DNA of 24,978 nt from Cylindrodendrum hubeiense. Taxonomy: Eukaryota; Ascomycota; Sordariomycetes; Hypocreales; Nectriaceae. The position numbers and the translations under genes were made by a program. The DNA lies in assembly GCA_014621425.1 (NCBI GenBank), contig JAANBB010000521.1, positions 1-24,978 on the forward strand. Reading direction: 5' to 3'. The notes below the pieces were generated by a model. The model had not been told where the DNA came from. It saw only the letters and a program-made list of their open reading frames with translations, and did not search any database. Shown one piece after another: positions 1-9,500 of this stretch; within the stretch, counting starts at the first letter, position 1; each line of letters opens with the position of its first letter.

Positions 1-548
1 TGCTCTGCGCAACGTGACTATGGACAGCTGAACCCCTGGGCCTGTGCTGTTGGTTGGCCCCCCTTTGCGGTGCGAGACGTGGGCCAACTTCCCATCTCCC
101 GGACTGGCGGGTTGACAGGTCAGATTGGCAGCTGGGACGGGCAGGACGGGCAGGACGGGCAGCCCTACTGCGAAAGGAGGCGAGATCGTCGAGATCGGGA
201 CCCCGGCCGGCGCCAATGGTGGCCGTCCCGACCCCGGATGCCCAGTGCTAGGGCTCCACGCCTGCTCGACGGCGGCTTGACGCTGGTTGATGCGCACAGC
301 AAGTATTAGCCAGCACACAGACTGCTCATCACAGTATTCTTTTCTTTTTCGATATCCCAAGGGGTCGTCGAGCCGGCACGATACATAACTCATCCACCGC
401 CGCTCACCCACGTTACTGGAATTCATTACATTCCTTCGCACCACGTTCCTTAACCCCAACACGCCACGCCCACATCCCTCCGCTTGCAGACGCGCTCCTA
501 GTCGACAGCCAGGCTCCTTTTCGCCTCGCCCAGCGTCCCCCGAACAAC
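1..548. other. Upstream region of the RGS gene; no gene seen
   Basis: I see no convincing coding region in this stretch. The short overlapping open frames at 54-309 are low complexity and start inside a GC-rich tandem repeat. The last 200 bases are pyrimidine-rich (CCACCGCCGCTCACCC-like), as is common in fungal 5' leaders just before a start codon, so this is probably the promoter and 5' UTR of the gene at 549. Confidence 0.5.
136..162. repeat. Three perfect copies of a 9-nt unit (GACGGGCAG)
   Basis: The unit GACGGGCAG is repeated three times head to tail without mismatch. It lies about 390 bases upstream of the RGS start codon. Slippage-type microsatellite is the simplest reading; a role as a repeated protein-binding site is possible but unsupported. 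Confidence 0.8.
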
Positions 549-2467
549 ATGGCCGAGTCTCGATCGGCCGAGGCCCAGCCCCGCCTGGATGGGCTCGGCG
601 TCTTCTGGATCACCTTCTCCATCGCCTGGACGCTCGTCCTCGCCGGCGGAATGACCTTCCTGTACCGGCACCGTGACATGCCCATGCTGAGGATCCGCGG
701 GCTGCCGCTGTCCTTCAGCGCCGTCATCCTGCTGCACCTGTACTGGGGCGCCGTCCAGACGGGCTACTGCTACCAGCCCATTGCGCCGCCCGTCGTTGAG
801 TTTTGGATCATGAACATCTGGCTCCCCTTCGGCATCGCCCTCTTCCACGCCTCCAACAGCCGCTTCCTGCACGTCGCCAGCTCGCAGAAGAAGCGCTTCG
901 CCGAGGACAAGGACATGACCCCCCCTCCTAAAATGAACCGTGCCAAGAGCACCACCCTGCTGGGCCGCTTCCGGTCCCTCGACTACACCCGCAAGATCCT
1001 GCTGTTGGTTGGCGCTGGCATGAGCCTACAGGTGCGCCGCGCATCACGCCGTCAATGTCCGGCACCACGCTGACCGAGTGTAGCTTTTCCTTACCGTATT
1101 CATGTTCCTTGTCTCGCGAAAGTTCCACGGCTCCTTTGGCATCCCCGGAACCGAAGTGACCGGCACCGAGTCGCAGCAGAACTCGCAGATGGGCCGAGGA
1201 TGGGAGTGGTAAGTCGTGTTTGAGATGCGAGGAACGAGCACAGGCACTTACATATCTGCAGGTGGCCGTCGGTCTTTTGGCAGTTCTTCTGGGCGTGGCT
1301 CATTGCGCCCGTCATTCTCTGGAAGGCCCGCGGGATCCACGACACCCAGGGATGGAGATTCCAGACAATTGCATGCTGTCTCGCCAAGTGCGTCACCGTC
1401 CGTTCTCGGCGATATAGAGACACCCGCTGACCGAGACCAGCCTTCACGCTACTCCCATGTGGCTCGTCGCCCTGTATGTCCCAGCCATGGCCCCCGTCAA
1501 CGCCGTCTGGATTCCTCCGCAGTGGTAAGTTTCCTACCTAGGGTTGGCTTGGGCGCCGAGGCGCTGACATTTCTGCAGGATTGCCATCTCAATTATGCTG
1601 CTCGAGATATTCACCGTCTTCTTTCCGTGCTGGGAAGTGATGAGGCACCAGAGTCTTCGACAGGAAACCCTCGACTCCATTGCGCAATGGGAGTTGAACA
1701 ACAAAGGCCTCGGCAAAAGCTCCCGATCAGTAGCCACTGGCTCCACCACAATGGCTGGGTCGGTCCTCACTGCCTGGAGCAAGGACGGCTCCATCAAGAC
1801 CACGTCGGGTGAAAGTATCCTCACCATGGGCGCGCTCGAGTACGTCCTCGAGCGCAACCCCGAGCCTCTGCAGAAGTTCTCTGCCCTGAGGGACTTTTCC
1901 GGCGAGAACATTGCCTTCCTGAGAAGCGTCGCAGAGTGGAAGTCCTCCCTGCCGCCGTCGGCGCGAGGCCCTCAGAAGAACATGGACAGCGCCACCCAAC
2001 AGCTCGTCCGTGAGCGCTTCAACAGCGCGCTCCGCATCTACACCAGCTTCATCAGCTCGCGCGACGCCGAGTTCCAGGTCAACCTCTCATCCCAGGACCT
2101 CAAGAAGCTCGAGTCCATCTTTGAGAACTCGGCCCGCATCCTGTACGGCGACAAGCAAGAGGTTGACCCAGCAACCCCCTTCGACATGTTCGGCGGCCCC
2201 GTCAAGGTTGAGTCTTCGTCGGCCTCGTCTAACGGATCCGAGGTCGGCATCATCTCCGACGACTCCTCGGGCCACATTGGCGACATGGCGCTGTACTGGG
2301 GAGACATTCCCGACGCCTTCGACGAGACCGTCTTCGACGACTCGGAGGCGAGCATCAAGTACCTCGTCCTCACTAACACCTGGCCGAAATTCGTCAAGGA
2401 CAGACGTCTATCTCTCGACTCGGATGACAGCGCTGAGTCGGGCAACAGTGTTCTCCCAACAGCTTGA
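549..2467 (+). CDS. Seven-transmembrane RGS-domain protein (regulator of G-protein signalling)
   Basis: Five exons join in frame: 549-1031, 1084-1208, 1262-1387, 1441-1524 and 1579-2467, giving 568 aa. Introns are 52-54 nt; donors are GTGCGC, GTAAGT, GTGCGT and GTAAGT, all acceptors end in AG, and CTGAC branch sites lie at 1070-1074, 1427-1431 and 1563-1567. The N-terminal half has seven hydrophobic segments at about residues 16-39, 51-73, 82-103, 150-172, 204-223, 248-267 and 274-294. The C-terminal half is an RGS domain from about residue 357 ([20 protein letters not shown], then [15 protein letters not shown]) to about 545, where a last helix ends in [10 protein letters not shown] Ser/Asp-rich insertion at about 485-510 splits the domain. 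RGS proteins speed GTP hydrolysis by G-alpha subunits; the 7TM-RGS layout suggests a membrane-bound, possibly receptor-like regulator. Which named fungal Rgs/Gpr protein it matches cannot be decided here. Confidence 0.9.
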
Positions 2468-3392
2468 ATGGATGCTGCTTGGTCTTGGAGTTTTGGGTAT
2501 TTGGGAAGGTTCTGCAGTCCTGGAATGTATAATGTAGCTATTGAGTGCGGTCGCTTTTTGGCCATGGGCCCATGATATCCTCCCGAAGTCTGCATCTACT
2601 ATGCTCTTCGTTTAACTTAATTTATTGGTCTTGTTTGTCAATGCCGTCGCCCCAGGTGTGAGTTCAGGTGTTGAGGTCAGTCATAATTATCATCCAGTGG
2701 ACATGATTGTGAGCTCCGGACTGTCCTGGATCCCTACTGTTAAATCGTTGTAATATGTGACACAAAAATATGACTGCACGTCACACCTAGTGAATTGGTG
2801 GTGCCTCCATTCGTACTCAAGCAACATGGTGGGATATGACATGAGACATTCGGCTTGCTGGCTGGCTGGCTTGGCGTTAACCTAAACAATTTGCAGCCTG
2901 CCTTGCCACAGCCCTAACGATAGTGTCTGACAGGGCTGACTACCTGGTCACGTTGGTGGCGGTGAAATGCTGTCGACATATCTCATTCATCCCCGACTGT
3001 TCTTCGACCATCATCAATTGTACCTACCAGCAACTATTGTTGATTCGATTTCACTGGTTGTAGTAATCTTCGGCATCACTTCCATCTACGTAATACTCTC
3101 GTCCACTCTCATCAACCTCGGCATCGATACCAACGCCACAATCTCAGTCGTCTATCTTCGTGCCCGTTGCTAGTCAAGCTCTCCATTCACATCACCCGTC
3201 CCCGCGATACGGTATCACGTCCAAGTTGAAAAGTTACTGCGCGTACCGAAATTGAGATCAACCCCTCTCTTATAGGTAGCAAGTAAAGCAAGTATTTGGG
3301 GCTAATTATCCCGTGCTTGACCACCGCGATATCATCCAACTTTTGAGAGGGAAGCGGGAAACCCCCAGTACACGGTGAGGATACTCCGGTCT
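2468..3392. other. Intergenic stretch; no gene seen
   Basis: This is the space between the 3' ends of the RGS gene and the convergent secreted-protein gene. A 68-codon open frame at 2967-3173 is hydrophobic but has no recognisable domain or splice partner. I see no RNA gene or clear repeat. Confidence 0.5.
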
Positions 3393-4010
3393 TCAGCGGC
3401 CATTGTCGTAGATGCAATCCGCGCCGCCAAAGAAAATGCCAATATCGTATGAGTATTTTCCATTTGATGTAACGCCTTCAAGACCTATGGCCCAAAGTTG
3501 CGTAGTGGGATCGTATGTGAAGTGATCATAGGTGTAAGATTGGCCAGATGCGCCGTGCCCGGTCGCGGTGCATCGAAGAAGAGAACCTCTTGTATACTGG
3601 CCATCTGGGTTCGAGCACAGTAGCGGGGCTGCAGACGGCGGAGCCTTCCCAGACATGACCGGCCGGTCTGGCGAGCCCTCTCCGTACGGCGCGGGAGCGT
3701 AGAGTTGCAGGTCGTCCTCGATGGCGGAGTGTCTTATCACGCCTGTCGTGGTGTCGAGAGTGTAGTCATTGTAGTGATCATTGAAGCTGGGCTCAACCAG
3801 GTACTCAGTCGCACTCCCAGAGTTGAGGTTAGTGTGAAAGCCGTAATTGGGTTTGTCTTGTGAGATGGCTTTGAGGCAGAAGTTGACGACTCTGGTAGCT
3901 GCAGGAACAGCTGGTAAGGTTGAAGTAGGAGAGGCGGGGACGGGCTGGCAAAGACGCCCAGCGGAGGCCATTGCAACAACGGCCGGGAGGAGTAGTATAG
4001 ATCGCATCAT
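3393..4010 (-). CDS. Small secreted protein of unknown function (putative)
   Basis: The frame gives 205 aa from the ATG at 4010 (a second ATG follows at once at 4007). The N-terminus MMRSILLLPAVVAMASAG is a typical signal peptide, with cleavage probably near residue 18. The mature part has five cysteines, a Pro/Ala/Ser/Thr-rich linker (PVPASPTSTLPAVPAA), then a Gly/Tyr/Asp-rich body with QLYAPAPYGEG, LLCSNPDGQYTRGSLLRC and IGIFFGGADCIYDNGR. The frame stays open upstream to 4148, but a TATA-like element near 4077-4083 and a pyrimidine-rich tract just before 4010 argue that the extra 46 codons are promoter and leader. I do not recognise the family. It could be a cell-wall protein, an allergen-like protein or an effector. 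Confidence 0.7.
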   Translation of the reverse strand: MMRSILLLPAVVAMASAGRLCQPVPASPTSTLPAVPAATRVVNFCLKAISQDKPNYGFHTNLNSGSATEYLVEPSFNDHYNDYTLDTTTGVIRHSAIEDDLQLYAPAPYGEGSPDRPVMSGKAPPSAAPLLCSNPDGQYTRGSLLRCTATGHGASGQSYTYDHFTYDPTTQLWAIGLEGVTSNGKYSYDIGIFFGGADCIYDNGR

Positions 4011-4076
4011 TCTGTGAAGGTAAAAAAAAACCGAGACTAAAAAGCGAAATGGACCTTGGGCAGGAAAAATTGTGTG

Positions 4077-4083
4077 ATATAAG
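4077..4083 (-). promoter_or_regulatory. TATA-like element of the secreted-protein gene
   Basis: On the minus strand the sequence reads CTTATAT, about 70 bases upstream of the ATG at 4010. The pyrimidine-rich stretch between the two would form the 5' leader. This supports the shorter start. Inference from spacing only. Confidence 0.35.
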
Positions 4084-4539
4084 TCTGGGGAGCCCCGGGG
4101 GACGCTCTTTATGACAAGGGCATCGTGGGTCATCTCATCTTTAGCCATGGCGGTCTATTGAATTGCTAAAGATAGCTCGATATTTGGTGGAGATTATGAG
4201 GTTGCGCTATTGTTACTGCTAGTTATTTTTCTTGCATAAGTTCAAAGTGCGCCTCAAAAGGAGATAGAGCAGAAACTTGGGATAAGCGCCGTCGCCATTA
4301 GTTTGCACTTTTTACCCCTAGTTTTAAATAGCGGGAGTTATTCAGCCACAAGACATTCTAGGCTTTCAATTAGAACAATATCAGACAACAACGAGCACCA
4401 TTGCCATGAGCTATCGAACTGACCTGCCTTAGCTTTGAAAATACGCCTTAGATCGCAACCAAGACGATCACCGGCCTTAAAAGGAGACGTATTGTGCCAG
4501 AGATCTTTGGGCTTTTGGGGTGGTTATGCGCGACTGACT

Positions 4540-5196
4540 GAGGAACAATGCCCATTAATTATCTGTATTGTACGAGCGGTCATGGTAAGGTGAAAGCCCT
4601 CTGACTTTCTGTCGCGAATCCTGCGGCCACTGACGCCAATGGAGCCCCAGTTATTAATCGTGTTGCAAAAATGCCGGAACTGCATCTCGTCCTCGGTCTC
4701 ATGTTTGAGATTGGAGGTTGCTTAAACACCGGCGATGGGCAGCAAAGGACAATCCTTCATCTAATCGCCGATGTGACTAAACATCCATGACAGGATGAGA
4801 CCGGTTGGGGTATTCTTAACTCACTTGTCAGCCATGGTGCCGACATGAACGCTAGGGATGAGGATGGCTGTGCACTACTAGTCTACATCATTTTGACACG
4901 ATGCGAAGGAGAATTGCGAGAGCTAATTGTCCTTGGCGCAGAAATAGCAACAGTTGATGCTACTGTGAATATGGCGTTGGTCTAGGCGATCGTGATACTT
5001 ACCCGAGGACGATCAGGGTGCTGTGTAACAATCGAACGTTCTCAGACACGGTGGTAAAGATAAACGAAGCCAACTAGCCATGTCTGATGTACGCGGCTTC
5101 TAGGGACCATGAGCAGAACCAGAACTCGATTAAATCATACAGATCTTGATCAATGCCAGGGCGGATGCCAACCCAGAACATAAAGCCTGTGTCTTG
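4540..5196 (+). pseudogene. Decayed ankyrin-repeat gene fragment
   Basis: One frame reads through from about 4548 (YCTSGHGKVKAL) to 4985 with in-frame stops at 4602-4604 (TGA), 4788-4790 (TGA) and 4983-4985 (TAG). It contains ankyrin-like segments such as PAATDANGAPVINRVAKM, TGDGQQRTILHLIADVTKH, ILNSLVSHGADMNARDEDG and ELRELIVLGAEIATVDA. Further ankyrin-like text follows in other frames: CLMYAASRDHEQNQNSIK around 5075-5130, then after a shift IIQILINARADANPEHKACV at about 5136-5196. Ankyrin repeats are a common C-terminal sensor module of fungal NLR-type receptors; no NACHT portion is visible upstream. The gene is clearly non-functional as written. Confidence 0.75.
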
Positions 5197-5430
5197 AAAA
5201 TACCGAGATGAGTGGATATAAATACAGCATCAGGCGGGGTCTTGTGCCTGGTCATATTTTGCGTGATGGATACTTTCAACCACGATGCCTCGATCTATTT
5301 GGAAGGGTAAATGAAGTAAACTTTTTGTATGGTAAGTATGCATTATCCTGTGAAAGCATTACTGTCCCAGTCATTCGGATCGTCGATCTAAAACCCTTCA
5401 AGAATACCAACTGAGAGAAAGTTTTATTAC
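5197..5430. other. Possible tail of the ankyrin remnant; unclear
   Basis: A 68-codon open frame runs over 5208-5414 but has no recognisable domain. In another frame around 5215-5310 the text is weakly reminiscent of repeat sequence, so the dead gene may extend this far. Not strong enough to call. Confidence 0.2.
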
Positions 5431-5679
5431 TCAGTCACCCCCACCCCCACCACCTCCATCTCCGCCTCCATCACCCCCGTCTCCTCCGCCATCACTGCTA
5501 AAGAAGGCAAAACCAAACCACCCACCCCCGTGAGAGCTCCCATGCGTACGATTTGATCCATACGTTCTTTTCTTGGGTCTTCGTCGCTTGAAGCTGGAAG
5601 CATCCGTCGTCACTTGGCTCGTGCGGAATTCGCGTACGTCAAATTGGTGTTTCTTCCTTTTCCGAAATGGAAGGCACAT
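5431..5679 (-). CDS. Short basic protein with glycine/aspartate-rich tail (hypothetical)
   Basis: An ATG at 5679 opens an 82-aa frame. The N-terminal half is strongly basic (MCLPFRKRKKHQFDVREFRT, later FKRRRPKKR). The C-terminal third is almost pure Gly and Asp in GGGDGGDGGGDGG-type order after an aromatic patch (GGGWFGFAFFSS). An AATAAA-like signal follows the stop within about ten bases on the same strand. Short proteins with a basic head and Gly-rich tail are common as uncharacterised, poorly conserved fungal ORFs. The start context is reasonable, but the tail is low complexity, so chance coding cannot be excluded. No function can be assigned. Confidence 0.45.
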   Translation of the reverse strand: MCLPFRKRKKHQFDVREFRTSQVTTDASSFKRRRPKKRTYGSNRTHGSSHGGGWFGFAFFSSDGGGDGGDGGGDGGGGGGGD

Positions 5680-6500
5680 GATGACTGAATGAGGGGTCGA
5701 GAGGCCAGTAATTACACCGTCGGAGTATTAGAGGTCTGTCGAAGGGCGTCGAGTCGCAATGATGCGAGAAGTATTATAATCGGGTGCATAAGCCGGCGCA
5801 AAGTGGGAAAGCTAGGTAGTTATTCGAAACAAGGCACTTTTCCATCACCATTTATGGCTGTAGGCTCTCAGCTCCGTAATATTACCGAGGCATCTCATGT
5901 TATTTATCCCAACCACGCAGCGCCAAGATCAATGCCAAGCAACACTGCCAAGCGACAGCTGTAACCAGCCTAGCAAGGCAGATTTCGGTTTCTCAGCCGC
6001 ACGCGGCACAATCGATCCCATTACTCCTATATATATTGTGGGGAGAACTGAAGAAGGTTCTCATAATACAAGGGTGCCCTGTATTTCCTTCTCCAGTCAG
6101 TCACTGGTGTTGACGGTGGTATCCGTTTATACAGTTCCTCTCCACAGCACAGCCAAGATACCCACCCGTTGGTCCGCAAGTAGCCCCCTTGACTTCTTCA
6201 CATAGATTCTGATTGATTGAGTCTCACTGCAAAAAATTGGCAGTCAGTTTAACAGTCTGGCTCGATATATCTCGACGGTTCGCAGTTAGGCAAACATGAG
6301 GCAGCCACCAGGCTGACTGCAAGGCGAAACGCAGTGGAAGTCACGTGCATTCAGGCTTATTTACCACCTCATCCTATCGCATTTGGATGGCCGGAGCTCT
6401 ACTCCTCCTTGGCTACCTGAATGCTCAGGCACCTCTATTCTTGGTGTGTTCGTTCATGAACCAAGCCAACATAGTCTACGACATCGCAGGTGCAGCCAAG
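5680..6500. other. Upstream region of the NLR gene; no gene seen
   Basis: No supported coding region. A TATATCTCG element at about 6265 precedes a short upstream ORF starting with ATG at 6296 (seven codons including stop). An open frame in phase with the NLR start extends back to an ATG at 6387, so the NLR N-terminus could be longer by 38 residues, with a hydrophobic stretch (AGALLLLGYLNAQAPLFLV). Confidence 0.4.
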
Positions 6501-9500
6501 ATGGCTAAAAACGGTACAGGGTACGTGCGCTCCATACCACTGAAACCGCAGCGCTGGTAAGCCCCGCTAACGACTCAGTAACAGCAGGGAAGCGTCAGCA
6601 ATCTTCGCTACGGTCTCAGAGGAGTTCAAGAAGTCACTTCAAGGGGAGGTTTGGAAGAAAATAAGCGACTATCAGGATGCCGACGCCATGTTGAAGGGTG
6701 CAGCAGATCTCCTGAGGAAGCATTCTGCACAGCCGAGTAAGCTTCGTGCGTCTATAGCTGCGGTAGACCGCATCGCTTCCCGTTGGCGGCCATACTTCAA
6801 CGTGGTTGATGTCTTTGTTCAGAGCAACCCTGAGTATGCTGCCCTAGCCTGGGGGTCATTGCGAGTCATGTTCCAGGTAAATGATTAGTCTTTGTTTTGC
6901 GCGCATGTACTCATCGACCTGTCTCTTAGATGGCTTCCAACTTTACCACTCTTTTTCAGAAGATCGAGAACATGCTCTTGCGAATGGCATATAACCTCCC
7001 CGACTTTTCAAATTTCCTTCAAGTTCTTGGCGGCCGATCCTCTCAACAGGTTACCATCGCTTTTCCAAGACTTGCAAAAGCATTGGCCTACATCTACCAG
7101 GACATGCTCGAGTTTTGTCATCGAGTTTGCAAGCTACTCACTGGATCTGGAAATGGTGTGATTTTCTTGCATGTGTTGTTTTATCTGCTAACAGGATGGC
7201 AGAAACTATTTCAAAGATCAAATTATTTGGTCGAATGGTTTGGACGCCGTTCGAGGCTTACTTTGAAGAGGTCATCCAGAAATTTGAGCTCCACTCCGAA
7301 TTATTTCGCTTCCAGATGCAAACGGTATCAAACGAAGAAGCACTAAAGTTCTACAGCCAATGGGACAATTGGGAGGCCAACGCAAGATCCATGATGAACA
7401 GATTAATGAGTACAGATGCCCAAACTGCCGCAACAATTAGCAATATTGCCCCTGAGCACATAGGTAGTATTATCTGGCCGAGGAAAATGACTTTATTTTG
7501 ACAGAAGACCAGGTTTCGAGGTTGACAAGCTGATAAGACGAATACATGCACCAGCTTGGGCAACTGTGTTCGAGCATGCGCGGTGTCAACGTGTGGCGCA
7601 CTCGGGTGAATGGCTGCTTAGCCACTCCGTCTTTGAGAAATTTTGGTGCCATGAAGAAACTGACTTGGAACGCAATGTACTATTCATACGAGGTACAGAA
7701 CCGGTCGACTCCTGTATCAAGAATTAACTAACCCGTGAGCTAGGCAAGCCAGGGTTTGGCAAGACGACGTTGGCAACTTTGATCATTGACCACCTGAAGA
7801 ATCATGTGGCCACCTCTCCACATTCTGGAATCAAACACGTTTTTTACTACTTCTTCGACAGAAGAGATCAAATGTCACAATCCAATAAAGTAACCGATGC
7901 GATTCGAGCACTTCTATCACAGGTCATATTCTTTCGCCGCCATGACCCCATTGTGTTGGATATTGCGAGTTTGGTGCGGCCGTGGCATGATACTGGTCAG
8001 CAAGTCGCATCTGACGACGAAGTGTTCGCCATGTTGCAGCTAAACCTCCTACATGCTCCCAATTGCATCATGATCTGCGATGGGGTAGACGAGTGCGCAG
8101 ATCCAACCACCTTTCTGCAAAAGCTTGACTCTCTTGCGGTGGAGAATAAACGGTCGAGGTTCATTCTCCTCGGGCGGCCTATATTAAAGCTGCACTCATC
8201 GTTGTCTGAACGATGCCAACTTTTGGGACTCGAACCAACGCAAAATCTCAATGATCTGAAGCAATTTATTGAACCAAAGATCGAAGAGCTTGTTGGTACT
8301 GGTGACTTGATCCTCCCTGGAAACACATCCATCGTCGATGTTGTCAGCAAGATTTCCGGCCAAGCATCAGGGATGTTCTTGTGGACCAGATTGTTTATGA
8401 AGTATCTCGAGTCTCCTTCATTTTCACTCTCTGCAAGATGGAGAATTATTGAAGACCCAACGGAATTTGGCGGGCTGCACAACATCTTTCACGCCATCTT
8501 TGAGAAAATACAGAAGGATTACCAAGGACCTGCCCGCATCAACATCCGAAGAGCACTGCAATGGGTACTGGGTGCATCTCGCCCACTACATATCAACGAA
8601 CTTCGGAATGCCATTGGACAAGAACCTGATAGAGAGTTCGATGAGACGAACGCGATTCCTAATTTCGAGGAAGCACTTGGCGTCATGACTGGAGCTTTGC
8701 TTGAGATCACAGAGCATAGAACCGTGCGACTAATTCACCATACTGTCGGCGATTTCCTTGTCTCAGAGTTTTCTGACCCTGCAGCAACTTCTGTGGATAG
8801 GAGCATTTGGGACTTTAGGCCTTTGGTTACCCAGCATTACATCTCCTCAGTTTGTCTCGCCTTCTTGCGGTTTACAATGCCCGAAGGACCCTATCGGAAA
8901 CCATTTGCGCATGCTTCAATTTTCCCTAGAGTCAGACGAAAATTTCCACTGATCGATTTCGTAACACGATACTGGATCGCACACCTCGTCAAATTCTCAG
9001 AAGAACTTAGGTGCTCGCCACATCAGGAAGACTATCATGAAATTGCTCAAGAGATTGGGGAGAACTGTATTTCTTTGATTCGAAACACTGAGAGGTTCAC
9101 GTCTTGGGCGGAGTCCATGTGGTATACGCAATGCGAAGAGACGGTCTGGCCGTCCGAGGACGAAATGATAGCTAATATGCGTCTCAACTCGGATGAAAGT
9201 GCGCTCGGCAAGGCATTCTCACTAATTCGATGGGCCTATGTGGAGCATAACAGGATTCCCAATGCCTGGAGAGACGAACTTGAAAAGCACCCTGAAAAGA
9301 TTTGGCTGCCGAGTTTGCCAGCTCTTTCGAATACGAAACTAGTGGGCACCGCATCTGATGCCAGCATTTCGCCAATCATCGATCGCTGGAAGTTGGGGTA
9401 TTCATCGATTGTGATATTGACACGGATGTCTGCGACTGGGCATGCTATCGGCATCGTTTCAATTAAACCACCAGGGTAAGTGATCGGGTCTATAATTTCA

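Noticed and set aside
2010..2595. Long overlapping frames (2010-2537 plus, 2038-2595 minus) in the RGS gene
   Set aside because: They are shadows of the RGS exon: compositionally skewed, Ser/Thr/Arg-rich and without motifs.
2967..3173. 68-codon hydrophobic plus-strand frame
   Set aside because: It has two hydrophobic stretches but no homology, splice partner or promoter signal that I could see; too short to support.
6345..6386. NLR start at 6345
   Set aside because: The codon is GTG. The first true ATGs in phase are 6387, 6456 and 6501; 6501 best matches the usual NACHT-protein N-terminus.
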